From the NCBI GenBank assembly GCA_937894725.1, contig CALAYL010000050.1:1-57017 (forward strand): a DNA stretch of 57,017 bases. Reading direction: 5' to 3'. Positions within the stretch are counted from its first letter, which is position 1; each line of letters starts with the position of its first letter. Origin of the DNA: an uncultured Bacteroidota bacterium (lineage in GTDB: Bacteria; Bacteroidota; Bacteroidia; Chitinophagales; LD1). Below the pieces are notes generated by a model that worked only from the letters and a program-made list of their open reading frames with translations, was not told where the DNA came from and did no database searches. The position numbers and the translations under genes are program-made. Positions 43,567 through 52,719 of the stretch are shown here, piece after piece.

Positions 43567-43992
43567 ATGAAGATGTATATGAAACATAGCCTTTTTATCA
43601 TCGCCATTTTATATAGTGTAGTTAGTTTTGCGCAAACCAAACACACTGCATCACTCCAACCATTGCCGAACTTAGCTTTTAAAATACTTCGCGACTCATG
43701 CACTCAGCTCGATATAGTTTTTACTGCTGGTGTGGGGAGCAGCATGTCTGTCGAAGGACGCAACGTAAATATGTTCTCGACTTTTGTAGATAATATTGCC
43801 CTATCGAAAAAAATTGATGCGGAGAAACAAGGCTTTATCATGTGGCAGCGCAACGGGCGAGAATTTATCACTGGCGATATTTATCTCACTACGGACACCA
43901 GTGGCTATCTTCATTTCAAATACGGTGGCAATGATTATTTCAATCAGTTGAGTACTCAAGGGGCTACCTTTTTGCGAAGGCAGCGAAAGTAA
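43567..43992 (+). CDS. Small secreted protein of unknown function
   Basis: This 141-aa protein begins with a signal peptide (MKHSLFIIAILYSVVSFAQ, cleavage probably after FAQ). No recognised domain follows. The mature part has one Cys (in RDSCTQLD) and a Gly/Ser-rich segment GVGSSMSVEGRN. Presumably periplasmic or exported. It marks the end of the glycan locus and is followed by the rhomboid genes on the same strand. Confidence 0.65.
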   Translation: MKMYMKHSLFIIAILYSVVSFAQTKHTASLQPLPNLAFKILRDSCTQLDIVFTAGVGSSMSVEGRNVNMFSTFVDNIALSKKIDAEKQGFIMWQRNGREFITGDIYLTTDTSGYLHFKYGGNDYFNQLSTQGATFLRRQRK

Positions 43993-44017
43993 CTTTCACA
44001 ATTTTGATTAAAAAAGA

Positions 44018-44048
44018 TTGGTAGAGTGTAGATACTCTGCTACATTTG
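44018..44048 (+). promoter_or_regulatory. Candidate promoter of rhomboid operon
   Basis: TTG (44018-44020), 20 bases, then TACATTTG (44041-44048) fits the Bacteroidota consensus. It abuts ATG 44052, implying a leaderless or nearly leaderless transcript. A short inverted repeat (AGAGT/ACTCT, 44023-44038) lies between the two boxes. Confidence 0.45.
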
Positions 44049-44051
44049 GTC

Positions 44052-44774
44052 ATGTTTCAATCAAATTCTACCTCCATTAATACACGCTCTATCGTGTTTA
44101 ATCTTATAGCCATCAATGTGCTATTTTATTTAGCCAGTATGGTGCTGGGCGAAGGGTTTAGCTCAAAAATGAGCTTGCATTATTTTTTCAATACACATGA
44201 CTTTATTAAAAATGCTGGGGGCAATTTTTCTTCTCATTTCGAGCCATTGCAGCTGGTCACTCACATGTTTATGCACGGCAGTTTTTTCCATATCTTCTCC
44301 AATATGTTTGCGCTATATATGTTTGGTTCTATCTTGGAACGTGTATGGGGTGGACAAAAGTTTTTGCTTTTTTATCTAATTACCGGCTTTGGGGCAGTAG
44401 TGTTGCACATGGCGGTTCAAATGTTTTTGGTATATAATGCCACAGGTACGGTAGATCCAATATGGTCTCAGTTGATAAATCATCAGGAGATAATGAGCAC
44501 CTATTTTTCGCAAACGGTAGGCGCATCTGGAGCGGTCTTTGGTATATTGGCTGGGTTCGGTATGCTTTTTCCGAATACTGAGTTGATGATGCTGTTTTTT
44601 CCGATACCTATCAAAGCCAAATATTTTATATCATTTTATATTTTGATGGAGATTTACCTCGGATTTTCTATGTCGCAGGGTGATAATGTAGCACACTTTG
44701 CACATTTAGGGGGCGCATTATTTGGCTATATCTTAGTCAAAATTTGGAATAAAAACAGATATACACTCTACTAA
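44052..44774 (+). CDS. Rhomboid-family intramembrane serine protease
   Basis: This 240-aa, six-helix protein cleaves transmembrane substrates within the membrane. The catalytic Ser lies in GASGAVFG (GxSG motif) and the catalytic His in HFAHLGGALFGY. The HGSFFHIFSNMFALY loop has the conserved His and Asn. Start at ATG 44052; a TTG at 44046 would add two residues. It overlaps the next rhomboid gene by one base (TAATG), making a two-gene unit. Likely housekeeping, as this pair is common in Bacteroidota. Confidence 0.92.
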   Translation: MFQSNSTSINTRSIVFNLIAINVLFYLASMVLGEGFSSKMSLHYFFNTHDFIKNAGGNFSSHFEPLQLVTHMFMHGSFFHIFSNMFALYMFGSILERVWGGQKFLLFYLITGFGAVVLHMAVQMFLVYNATGTVDPIWSQLINHQEIMSTYFSQTVGASGAVFGILAGFGMLFPNTELMMLFFPIPIKAKYFISFYILMEIYLGFSMSQGDNVAHFAHLGGALFGYILVKIWNKNRYTLY

Positions 44775-45646
44775 TGATGTCGTCTATATGGTATGATGTA
44801 AAATCAAAACTCCAAGACGGAAACCCGCTTTGGTGGCTGATTATAATCTCTACGGTCGTTTTTTTACTTGATAAAACATTGGGATTGATAGGTCTCGCAT
44901 CTGGCAATCTAGTCATCGGTAGTTTTTTAAAAACCTATTTTGGTTTACCGCTTTATTTAGACGCATTTTTGCATAAGCCCTGGGCGCTCATTACCTATAC
45001 TTTTTTACATGCGGATTTGTTTCACCTCTTTATCAATCTATACATGCTGTATTGGTTTGGAGAGATTTACAATTTATACTTAGGTCAAAAATACCTTTTT
45101 AAAATCATGCTTGGCGGCACTATGGTAGGCGGTATTGTGGCACTGATGGCCTATAGTTTTATTCCTTTTTTGCAAAATCCAATGGCTGTTTTGGTAGGAG
45201 CCTCGGCTGCGGTGGAGGCGGTAATTTTTGCGGCTACAGCGCTTCATCCAGAGCATGAAGTACGATTATTGATTTTCGGAAGAGTACAGCTAAAGTACAT
45301 TGCTTTTTTCTCCTTGGTGCTGAATTTCATAAGCATCGCAGGAACGAATGCTGGTGGAGTATTGGCGCATTTAGGGGGTGCCTTGTGGGGTTATATTTTT
45401 ATTAAGAAAATCCAAAGCGGAGTCGATATACTAGGCGTGCTTGATTTGATAATCAATCTCTTTAAACCGAAATCAAAATTGAAAGTTAGCTATAGAGCAG
45501 AGGCATCACCTATTTCGCATACCCTTTCTAAACACCACACAAGCAAACAACTAGACGAAATTCTCGACAAAATAAATGAATCGGGCTATGATAGTCTTAC
45601 AAAGGCCGAGAAGCAGTTTTTATTTGAATATAGCAATAAAGATTAA
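44774..45646 (+). CDS. Rhomboid-family protease with C-terminal extension
   Basis: This 290-aa second rhomboid has the catalytic Ser in VGASAAVEA (GASA instead of the usual GASG) and the His in LAHLGGALWGY. The HADLFHLFINLYMLYWFG loop is conserved. A cytoplasmic tail of about 60 residues ends DEILDKINESGYDSLTKAEKQFL, a motif typical of Bacteroidota rhomboids. It is translated with the preceding gene. The stop codon sits within a perfect 10-base-pair inverted repeat (45632-45661). Confidence 0.9.
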   Translation: MMSSIWYDVKSKLQDGNPLWWLIIISTVVFLLDKTLGLIGLASGNLVIGSFLKTYFGLPLYLDAFLHKPWALITYTFLHADLFHLFINLYMLYWFGEIYNLYLGQKYLFKIMLGGTMVGGIVALMAYSFIPFLQNPMAVLVGASAAVEAVIFAATALHPEHEVRLLIFGRVQLKYIAFFSLVLNFISIAGTNAGGVLAHLGGALWGYIFIKKIQSGVDILGVLDLIINLFKPKSKLKVSYRAEASPISHTLSKHHTSKQLDEILDKINESGYDSLTKAEKQFLFEYSNKD

Positions 45647-45661
45647 TCCTTCTTTATTGCT
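45632..45661. terminator. Inverted repeat over the rhomboid stop codon, candidate terminator
   Basis: AGCAATAAAG (45632-45641) and CTTTATTGCT (45652-45661) form a perfect 10-base-pair stem with a 10-base loop containing the TAA stop. The stem is AT-rich and lacks a following long T run, so termination strength is doubtful. TAACTTTG (45661-45668), a -7-like element for the next gene, begins at its end. Confidence 0.4.
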
Positions 45662-45693
45662 AACTTTGCACATCCTTATTTAAACAGCTTTTG

Positions 45694-46809
45694 ATGCGTT
45701 TTTTTGTTCGCAATCTTATTTTGGTACTCAATATAGTGGCAATAATATTTTTATTTCTAGCAGTAGGTGCGAAATATATTTCACCTCAAGCGATTTGGTG
45801 GCTCTCTTTTCTCGGTATGGTATTTCCAATACTTGTCACTATACACATTGGGTTCATATTCTTTTGGCTTTTTATGCGAAAGAAACAATTTCTCATTTCG
45901 ATAGTAGCGCTTATTTTAGTGTATCCATCTATCCATGCTACCTATGTTATTGCCCCTAAAACAAGCATGAGCTTTATAGGAAAAAAGTACAAGATAATGA
46001 GCTACAATGTCAAGAATTTTGATCTTTATAACTGGAGCAAAAATGCAGATACTCGACAAAAAATGCTGACACAAATAAAAGTGGCAAATCCTGACATCAT
46101 TTGCTTTCAAGAATTTTATAGTCAAGATACGTTGGGCTTCAGTAATCGTAAATATATAACCGACACATTAGGCTATCCGCATAGCTATTTTAAACAAACG
46201 GTATCGCGCGATATACCTATCGCAAAGGGGAATAAAAAGAAAGTGACGCTCCGATGGGGTGTTGCTATTTTTTCGCGGTTGCCTATCATAGATACAGGAT
46301 TTGTGGCATTTGAAAATGCACTAAATAATACCTGCGCATGGGCCAACATCCAGCTAGATAGTCAAGTAGTGAGGGTGTACAACACACATTTACAATCGGT
46401 ACATTTAGGATATAAAGATTACAACAAACTACAAGAGTTTGAGGATACCAAAACGATAAAATGGTGGGATATCAAAAGTATATTGCGAAAGTTTAAAGAT
46501 GCATCAGCAAAGCGTGCATTGCAAGTTGATAAGATTAAAATGGCCATGCAAAACAATTCGTTACCAATCGTTTTTTGTGGCGATTTTAATGACCTACCTA
46601 TATCTTATTCTGTACATCAGATAGGTGCTGATTTGGTAGATGCTTTTGTAGCAAAAGGACAAGGTTTTGGTGCTACTTATGTCAGCAAGTTGCCATTTTT
46701 TCGGATAGACTATTTGCTTTTTGATAAAGTAATACAAATTGAAAACTATGAGGTTTTACCAGAAACCTTTTCAGACCATCATGCTGTGGTAGTTACCTTT
46801 AGAAAATAA
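45694..46809 (+). CDS. Membrane-anchored endonuclease/exonuclease/phosphatase family protein
   Basis: This 371-aa protein has three hydrophobic helices in the first about 90 residues and a C-terminal endonuclease/exonuclease/phosphatase domain. Motifs in order: MSYNVKNF, IICFQEF (catalytic Glu), NTHLQS, FCGDFND, RIDYLLF and SDHHAV (catalytic Asp-His). Such membrane-attached proteins are common in Bacteroidota and may be phosphodiesterases of unknown substrate. Start at ATG 45694, with a TTG one codon upstream. It is convergent with the esterase gene (3-base gap). Confidence 0.88.
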   Translation: MRFFVRNLILVLNIVAIIFLFLAVGAKYISPQAIWWLSFLGMVFPILVTIHIGFIFFWLFMRKKQFLISIVALILVYPSIHATYVIAPKTSMSFIGKKYKIMSYNVKNFDLYNWSKNADTRQKMLTQIKVANPDIICFQEFYSQDTLGFSNRKYITDTLGYPHSYFKQTVSRDIPIAKGNKKKVTLRWGVAIFSRLPIIDTGFVAFENALNNTCAWANIQLDSQVVRVYNTHLQSVHLGYKDYNKLQEFEDTKTIKWWDIKSILRKFKDASAKRALQVDKIKMAMQNNSLPIVFCGDFNDLPISYSVHQIGADLVDAFVAKGQGFGATYVSKLPFFRIDYLLFDKVIQIENYEVLPETFSDHHAVVVTFRK

Positions 46810-46812
46810 AAA

Positions 46813-47919
46813 TTAGAATTTGACCACTCGCTGCGTACTGCCATCTATCAGCACTGTATATACCCCTTTGCTCCACTCGGTTGTAGTGATTTCTAGTATT
46901 TGCGAATAAGATTTTGATTCATAAATAATTCTACCCGATATATCTTTTATTTTCAAGTCTTTTGTGTCATGTTTTGTCAAGTCTATCTTTAAGGTATTAT
47001 CAAACGGAACAGGATAAATTGCCACTTGTGTTTGTTGTTTTATATCTTCTACTCCAGTAGATAAAGCAAGTTTATGTCGTTTGAAAAAATTCCAAATCTC
47101 TGTTGATGCGCTAAAATCACCATTGGTGGGGCCCGCAGCTATTGGAAATGCACCAGGCCATGTGTGCCCTCCACCTACAATTTTATAGAAATACACTTCA
47201 GATAAAGCATCACATTGTCTGTATCTAATGAGTTGTGCAGTACAACCATCGGTAGTATTTGTGTTTGGCACGTTTATCGTATCTTGGTTCAGTACACAGT
47301 TATTGGTGTCTATCCAAAAATTAAGCGTTTGTTCTACCCCCATAGCGTTTGCTACACCTGTTTGATAGTTTACAGTAGGGTCTGCAGTGCCATGAATCTG
47401 CATCACTGGCATCTTGTGTGATAGGGCACAATTTTGCTGAGATGAATTGCTCAAAACACCAGTCACAGATGCAATAGCAGCTATCTTATGACTCAACTGA
47501 CACGCCAATGTATAACTCATAAAACCGCCATTACTCATACCACAGCTATATATACATCGTGTATCAATTTTATGACTACGTTTTATTCTTTCTATCAAGC
47601 TGTCTAAAAACTTTACATCGTCAGCTCCTGCACCAAAGGCATTCCAATAATTCGCAATACCATTGGGATAAACTACCAAAAAGTCATTTGCATCGGCAGT
47701 TGTATTCATTTGTGTATAAAGCTGCTGCTGGTCTGCATTAGAAGTATATCCATGAAGATTCAGTACTAGTGGATAATTTTGAGTGGTAGTATAATTGGTG
47801 GGCACATGGAGAATATAATTTCGATATACGCCATCCACTAAAAAAGAATCGCGCAAATCAGCAGCTTTATTTGTGTTTAATAAACCAAGCATTATCAATA
47901 TGGTCAATATTTTATTCAT
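46813..47919 (-). CDS. Secreted PHB-depolymerase/LpqC-type esterase with T9SS sorting domain
   Basis: This 368-aa protein has a signal peptide (to about residue 19), an alpha/beta-hydrolase domain of the polyhydroxybutyrate depolymerase/feruloyl-esterase-like family (S129 in CGMSNGGF, D180 in HGTADPTV, H252 in GGGHTWPG) and a C-terminal type IX secretion sorting domain of about 75 residues (YPVPFDNTLKIDL through the GVYTVLIDG strand). It should be exported by T9SS and attached or released at the cell surface. The substrate is an ester, identity unknown. This gene is the main phylum marker in the window. Confidence 0.9.
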   Translation of the reverse strand: MNKILTILIMLGLLNTNKAADLRDSFLVDGVYRNYILHVPTNYTTTQNYPLVLNLHGYTSNADQQQLYTQMNTTADANDFLVVYPNGIANYWNAFGAGADDVKFLDSLIERIKRSHKIDTRCIYSCGMSNGGFMSYTLACQLSHKIAAIASVTGVLSNSSQQNCALSHKMPVMQIHGTADPTVNYQTGVANAMGVEQTLNFWIDTNNCVLNQDTINVPNTNTTDGCTAQLIRYRQCDALSEVYFYKIVGGGHTWPGAFPIAAGPTNGDFSASTEIWNFFKRHKLALSTGVEDIKQQTQVAIYPVPFDNTLKIDLTKHDTKDLKIKDISGRIIYESKSYSQILEITTTEWSKGVYTVLIDGSTQRVVKF

Positions 47920-47989
47920 ATCGTTATTTTTATTTAAAGATAAACATTCAATTATAAAAAACCGTTTCTAGTTCGTTGCCTTTATTTTA

Positions 47990-49636
47990 TCAGATAGATA
48001 GTCCATATTTTTTAGCTACTTCTTGCGCTATTTCGTAGCCTGCATCGGCATGTCGAATCACTCCCATAGCTGGGTCATTGTGCAGCACACGTTTCAATCG
48101 CACTGCCGCATCGGCTGTACCATCAGCCACTATCACCATACCCGCATGTAGCGAATAACCCATACCTACCCCACCACCATGATGAAATGACACCCAACTA
48201 GCACCTCCAGCCGTATTGATAAGTGCATTCAAGATAGGCCAATCAGCTACTGCATCTGAGCCATCTTTCATAGCTTCAGTTTCTCTATTGGGCGAAGCTA
48301 CAGAGCCCGTATCGAGATGGTCACGACCTATCACAATAGGCGCTTTCACCTTTCCCTCTTTTACTAAATCATTAAAGGCTAACGCTGCTTTTTCTCTATC
48401 GCCCATACCTAACCAACAGATACGTGCGGGCAATCCTTGAAAAGCAATTTTTTCTTTCGCCAAATCAAGCCAACGCAGCAATCCTTTATCGTTTGGAAAC
48501 AGTTCTTTCAACTTTTCATCACACACATAAATATCATTTGGATCACCACTCAATGCAACAAAACGAAAGGGCCCTTTGCCTTCGCAGAATAGCGGACGAA
48601 TGTAGGCTGGCACAAAGCCTGGAAACGCAAAGGCATTTTCTACTTGGCGCTTATCTTTGGCCTGACCTCTTAGATTATTGCCATAGTCAAAAGTAATCGC
48701 ACCACGATTTTGAAGAGCAATCATCAATTTCACATGATGTGCCATGGTATCTAAAGAGCGTTTCATGTATTCCGTAGGATTGGCTTCGCGCAATGCAAGA
48801 GCCTCTACCACACTCATATTTTCAGGAAAATAACCTATCAGTTCATCATGCGCAGAGGTCTGGTCAGTGAGGGTGTCAGGGGTGATATTTCTATCTAATA
48901 ATCGCTGAAGCAAATCCACCACATTGCACAAAACACCCACCGACAGGGCTTCTCCATTTGCTTTCGCTTTTAAGGAACGGTCTATCGCTTCATCTATATC
49001 TGTATAATATTCATCCAAATATTTCGTTTCTATTCGCTTTTGGATACGCCATTCTTCTACTTCGGCTACCAGTGCTACTCCCTCATTCATAGTGATAGCA
49101 AGGGGTTGAGCTCCACCCATACCACCAAGCCCCGCGGTTACATTCAGCTTTCCTTTGAGCGATGGCACTCCATAGTGTTGATTAGCGAGCGAAAGATAGG
49201 TTTCATAGGTGCCCTGCACGATACCTTGCGAACCAATATAAATCCATGACCCAGCAGTCATCTGACCGTACATCATCAGCCCCTTTTGTTCTAACTCCCG
49301 AAAATGCTCCCAAGTAGCCCATTTGCCGACCAAGTTTGAATTAGCGATAATGACCCGAGGAGCATCCTTGTGCGAGCGCAAAATACCCACTGGCTTACCA
49401 CTTTGCACCATGAGGGTTTCATCTTCCTCTAAGGATTTGAGACAAGCAATAATTTTATGGAGTGCCTCATGATTTCGAGCTGCCTTTCCAAGACCACCAT
49501 AAACGATGAGATCCTCGGGGCGTTCGGCTACATCGGGGTCGAGATTATTGAGAAGCATACGAAGAGCGGCTTCTTGTACCCAACCTTTGCAGTTGAGTAT
49601 AGTGCCTGTAGGAGTAGTAGGTATAGTAGTTGTCAT
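47990..49636 (-). CDS. hutU: Urocanate hydratase
   Basis: This 548-aa, full-length urocanase converts urocanate to 4-imidazolone-5-propanoate in histidine degradation, using tightly bound NAD. Recognisable stretches are VYGGLGKAARNHEAL, GGMGGAQPLAITMNEG, the active-site Cys segment ARICWLGMGDREKAAL and GVGMGYSLHAGMVIVADG. No hutH, hutI or hutG is in the window, so the pathway genes are dispersed. It appears to be a single-gene unit with a -7-like TAAATTTG just upstream (49651-49644). Confidence 0.96.
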   Translation of the reverse strand: MTTTIPTTPTGTILNCKGWVQEAALRMLLNNLDPDVAERPEDLIVYGGLGKAARNHEALHKIIACLKSLEEDETLMVQSGKPVGILRSHKDAPRVIIANSNLVGKWATWEHFRELEQKGLMMYGQMTAGSWIYIGSQGIVQGTYETYLSLANQHYGVPSLKGKLNVTAGLGGMGGAQPLAITMNEGVALVAEVEEWRIQKRIETKYLDEYYTDIDEAIDRSLKAKANGEALSVGVLCNVVDLLQRLLDRNITPDTLTDQTSAHDELIGYFPENMSVVEALALREANPTEYMKRSLDTMAHHVKLMIALQNRGAITFDYGNNLRGQAKDKRQVENAFAFPGFVPAYIRPLFCEGKGPFRFVALSGDPNDIYVCDEKLKELFPNDKGLLRWLDLAKEKIAFQGLPARICWLGMGDREKAALAFNDLVKEGKVKAPIVIGRDHLDTGSVASPNRETEAMKDGSDAVADWPILNALINTAGGASWVSFHHGGGVGMGYSLHAGMVIVADGTADAAVRLKRVLHNDPAMGVIRHADAGYEIAQEVAKKYGLSI

Positions 49637-49643
49637 AATGGGT

Positions 49644-49651
49644 CAAATTTA
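49644..49651 (-). promoter_or_regulatory. Candidate -7 element for hutU
   Basis: TAAATTTG on the minus strand, eight bases upstream of the hutU ATG (49636). No -33 TTG lies at 17-23 bases, so support is limited. The rest of the gap to 49873 shows nothing convincing. Confidence 0.3.
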
Positions 49652-49873
49652 AGAAAATGGTTTTGGAAACTATATTTCTTAACCTCCAACTTTATATATT
49701 ACAGCTCAATAAGCTATCAAGCCTGACTTGCTGTTGCTGAAAATATTAATGTTGAGCCAGTATTTTTTTTAAAACGTTCGTTTAAACTCAAAAAGCTTGC
49801 TTCGGGTAAGCGCAAAGACGAACAATTAGCTATCTTAAAATGGCATGGCAGGTTTACAGTAAAAAATATCGTT

Positions 49874-51013
49874 CTACTTTTCAAACACCTTGGTCTGATG
49901 ATAGATACTTTCATTATGTACTTGCTGAAATAACTTTATGACAAACTCTCTAGTGAGGCCAATGCTCATCCCCTTTTCGATGGCGCGCTCTACTATTTTT
50001 GACCAGCGTTCTGACTGGTGTATGGCGAGGTCGTGTTGCTTTTTAAGTACGCCTATATTTTCAGAAATACTCATTCGTTCGCCCAATAGCTCTACAATAT
50101 AATCGTCTATTCGATCTATCTTTGCACGCATCTCAAAAAGATCTTCATTTTCAGACAGGTTAATACTTGGTTTTCGGTGTACCAATCCGCCCAAAATACT
50201 TGCCAACGATTGCGGTGTCACTTGCTGTTTGGCATCGCTCCAGGCTTCGGTAGGGTTGCGGTGCGTTTCTATCATCAACCCATCAAAACCCATGTCTAAT
50301 GCTTGCTGCGAAAGCGGTTGAATCCACTCACTTGTGCCGCCTATATGCGATGGGTCAACCAAAATCGAAATATTTGGATAACGTCTGCGTAGTTCTATGG
50401 GTATCTCCCACATAGGTGGATTGCGATACTGCGTAGGCTGATAGGTCGAAAACCCTCGGTGAATAGCAGCTAGTTTGGTAAGCCCTACATTGGTGAGTCT
50501 TTCAAACGCACCCAACCAAAGCTCGAGGTCTGGATTTACAGGATTTTTGATAAAAACAGGCACATCTATGCCACGCAATGAATCGGCAATTGCCTGTATA
50601 TTGAAGGGCGAAACGGTGGTGCGCGCGCCTATCCAAAGCATATCTACACCACCCTTGAGTGCTTGCTCAACATGCTGCGGGGAAGCTATTTCGACCATCG
50701 TGGGCAATCCCACTTGCTTAGCCGCTGCAACAAGCCACGGCACAGCCATCTCTCCCACACCTTCAAACGAATTGGGGCGAGTGCGGGGTTTCCAAATTCC
50801 TGCTCTAATGGCGCTCACCGTAGGGTTCAAGGCAGCAATATCAGCAATAGTTTCATGCACTTGCGCTTCTGTTTCGGCACTACATGGCCCTGCTATCACA
50901 TAGGGATAGCTTTGGGTCTTGCCCCAGTTTTTTATTATTGATATGTCCGTCAGATTTTTCAAGCGCAACTTTTGTGTAATATAATCAGTTTCAAATTTGC
51001 TATGTTTATTCAA
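49874..51013 (-). CDS. Bifunctional DAHP synthase / chorismate mutase
   Basis: This 379-aa protein has two domains. Residues about 25-270 are a KDO8P-like type I-beta DAHP synthase, the first step of aromatic amino acid synthesis (VIAGPCSAE, IRAGIWKPRTRPNSFEG, LVDPSHIGG). Residues about 285-370 are an AroQ chorismate mutase (MRAKIDRIDDYIVELLGERM). The fusion is common in Bacteroidota and allows feedback control by prephenate. No ATG fits; the start appears to be TTG at 51013, with no in-frame ATG before the conserved core and a stop upstream. It is divergent from the GMC oxidoreductase, 46 bases apart. Confidence 0.93.
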   Translation of the reverse strand: MNKHSKFETDYITQKLRLKNLTDISIIKNWGKTQSYPYVIAGPCSAETEAQVHETIADIAALNPTVSAIRAGIWKPRTRPNSFEGVGEMAVPWLVAAAKQVGLPTMVEIASPQHVEQALKGGVDMLWIGARTTVSPFNIQAIADSLRGIDVPVFIKNPVNPDLELWLGAFERLTNVGLTKLAAIHRGFSTYQPTQYRNPPMWEIPIELRRRYPNISILVDPSHIGGTSEWIQPLSQQALDMGFDGLMIETHRNPTEAWSDAKQQVTPQSLASILGGLVHRKPSINLSENEDLFEMRAKIDRIDDYIVELLGERMSISENIGVLKKQHDLAIHQSERWSKIVERAIEKGMSIGLTREFVIKLFQQVHNESIYHQTKVFEK

Positions 51014-51059
51014 ATCTCTAATAAGTTTTTAATTTCATAGCTAATAATTCACACATTTT

Positions 51060-52661
51060 ATGGAAGACACTTACGATTACATCGTCATTGGCTCAGGTTT
51101 TGGTGGCTCGGTATCGGCCATGCGATTGTCAGAAAAAGGTTATTCAGTTTTGGTGATTGAAAAAGGGAAATGGTGGAAAGCAGAAGATTTCCCGAAGAGT
51201 AATTGGAATCTGAAAAAGTTTTTGTGGGTACCTGCTTTGCGATGGTTTGGCATCATGAAAATGGACTTTTTTAAAGAAGTATTGGTACTCAGTGGGGCTG
51301 GCGTAGGTGGAGGAAGCCTGGTCTATGCCAATACACACATGGTACCTAAAGAGAGCTTTTGGACAAATCCAATTTGGAGTCATTTTAAAGATTGGAAAAC
51401 AACATTGTCGCCCTTTTTTGAACAAGCTAAATTTATGCTCGGGTCATCAAAATACATGCGCGAATTTCCAGAAGATGAATATCTGAAGCAAGTGGCGAAT
51501 GATATGGGACGAGGCGATAGCTACAAAGCGGTAGATTCGGTGGGGGTATATTTTGGCGATACCAATAAAGAGAAAGACCCCTATTTTAAGGGCTTGGGAC
51601 CTATGCGAAAAGGCTGTACAGAATGTGCGGGTTGTATGGTGGGTTGTAGAGAAAATGCAAAGAATACATTGGACAAAAACTATCTTTGGTTTGCACAAAA
51701 ATTTGGCACAAAAATCGAGGCAGAAACTTTGGTAACAAAAATTGAGCAAACTGAGACAGGCTATAGCGTAACGACCGAAAGTCAAACAGCTAAATTCAAT
51801 AAAGCTAAGCGTGTATTTAAATCGAAAGGAGTCGTAGTGAGTGCGGGTGTTTTAGGCACATTAAAATTACTTTTTGAACAAAAGTTTGTACATAAAACAT
51901 TGACCAATATTTCTGACCAATTGGGAGAAAATATATTGACTAATAGTGAGATGATAGCAGGTGTGGGCGGAGCACCAGAAAAACTAAATCATGGTATAGC
52001 CATCAGCCGAGTTTTTAATCCAGATGAAAACACGCACATTGAGCTTTGCAAATATCCCGATGGAAGTGGAGCGATGATGCGATTAGGGGTGATGGCCGCT
52101 GGAGAGGGAAATGGACTAGTGCGTACTGCCAAAATGCTGGGTAATATGATCATGCACCCTATCAATAGTTTGCGTTTCTTTTTTGAAACTGATGTAGCAA
52201 AAAAATCGGTGGTATTGCTCATTATGCAATCCATCCCTAATGCTATGAAAATGAAGTTGAAAAAAGGATGGTTTGGCAATAGCCTACAATTTGAAAATGA
52301 GTCGGGTTTGAAAGTGCCGAGCTATATCCCCATAGGCCAAGAAGTGCTACATCGCTATGCAGACAAATCCAATGCTGTAGCCATGAACGCCTTTACAGAA
52401 GTGATGTTTAACATGAGTACTACGGCACATATTTTGGGCGGCTGCCCTATGGGGAAAACAGCAATAGAAGGAGTAGTAGATGAAAACTTTAAAGTACATG
52501 GATACCCTAATTTTTACATACTCGATGGCTCAATCATGCCTTGCAACCTAGGGGTAAATCCATCGCTTACAATCACCGCTTTGAGTGAATATGCAATGGA
52601 GAAAATAGGAGAAAAAGAAGGCAATACAAATATATCGCTAGCAAAACAAATGGAGCAATAG
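51060..52661 (+). CDS. GMC-family FAD oxidoreductase with Cys-rich motif
   Basis: This 533-aa flavoprotein resembles cholesterol-oxidase-like GMC oxidoreductases. FAD-binding GSGFGG is at residues 11-16. A substrate-side GAGVGGGSLVYAN segment follows, and the C-terminus has HILGGCPMG and LGVNPSLTITALSEYAME. Residues 186-196 contain four Cys in CTECAGCMVGC spacing, which could hold an iron-sulfur cluster. It probably oxidises an alcohol on a sterol-like, isoprenoid or other hydrophobic molecule. It is followed by methyltransferase and prenyltransferase genes, suggesting a lipid pathway (inference). Confidence 0.88.
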   Translation: MEDTYDYIVIGSGFGGSVSAMRLSEKGYSVLVIEKGKWWKAEDFPKSNWNLKKFLWVPALRWFGIMKMDFFKEVLVLSGAGVGGGSLVYANTHMVPKESFWTNPIWSHFKDWKTTLSPFFEQAKFMLGSSKYMREFPEDEYLKQVANDMGRGDSYKAVDSVGVYFGDTNKEKDPYFKGLGPMRKGCTECAGCMVGCRENAKNTLDKNYLWFAQKFGTKIEAETLVTKIEQTETGYSVTTESQTAKFNKAKRVFKSKGVVVSAGVLGTLKLLFEQKFVHKTLTNISDQLGENILTNSEMIAGVGGAPEKLNHGIAISRVFNPDENTHIELCKYPDGSGAMMRLGVMAAGEGNGLVRTAKMLGNMIMHPINSLRFFFETDVAKKSVVLLIMQSIPNAMKMKLKKGWFGNSLQFENESGLKVPSYIPIGQEVLHRYADKSNAVAMNAFTEVMFNMSTTAHILGGCPMGKTAIEGVVDENFKVHGYPNFYILDGSIMPCNLGVNPSLTITALSEYAMEKIGEKEGNTNISLAKQMEQ

Positions 52662-52719
52662 GTAGCCTAACCAAAAGGCAAATATTGCATCTTGTTCAAT
52701 ATTCTTTTTAAATTAGAGG

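Noticed and set aside
49717..49914. 65-codon minus-strand frame in the hutU/DAHP synthase gap
   Set aside because: It overlaps the 3' end of the DAHP synthase/chorismate mutase gene, has no recognised domain and no coding-like context; I cannot support it as a gene or a remnant.
50475..50903. 142-codon plus-strand frame
   Set aside because: It is antisense to the DAHP synthase domain, which has clear conserved motifs.
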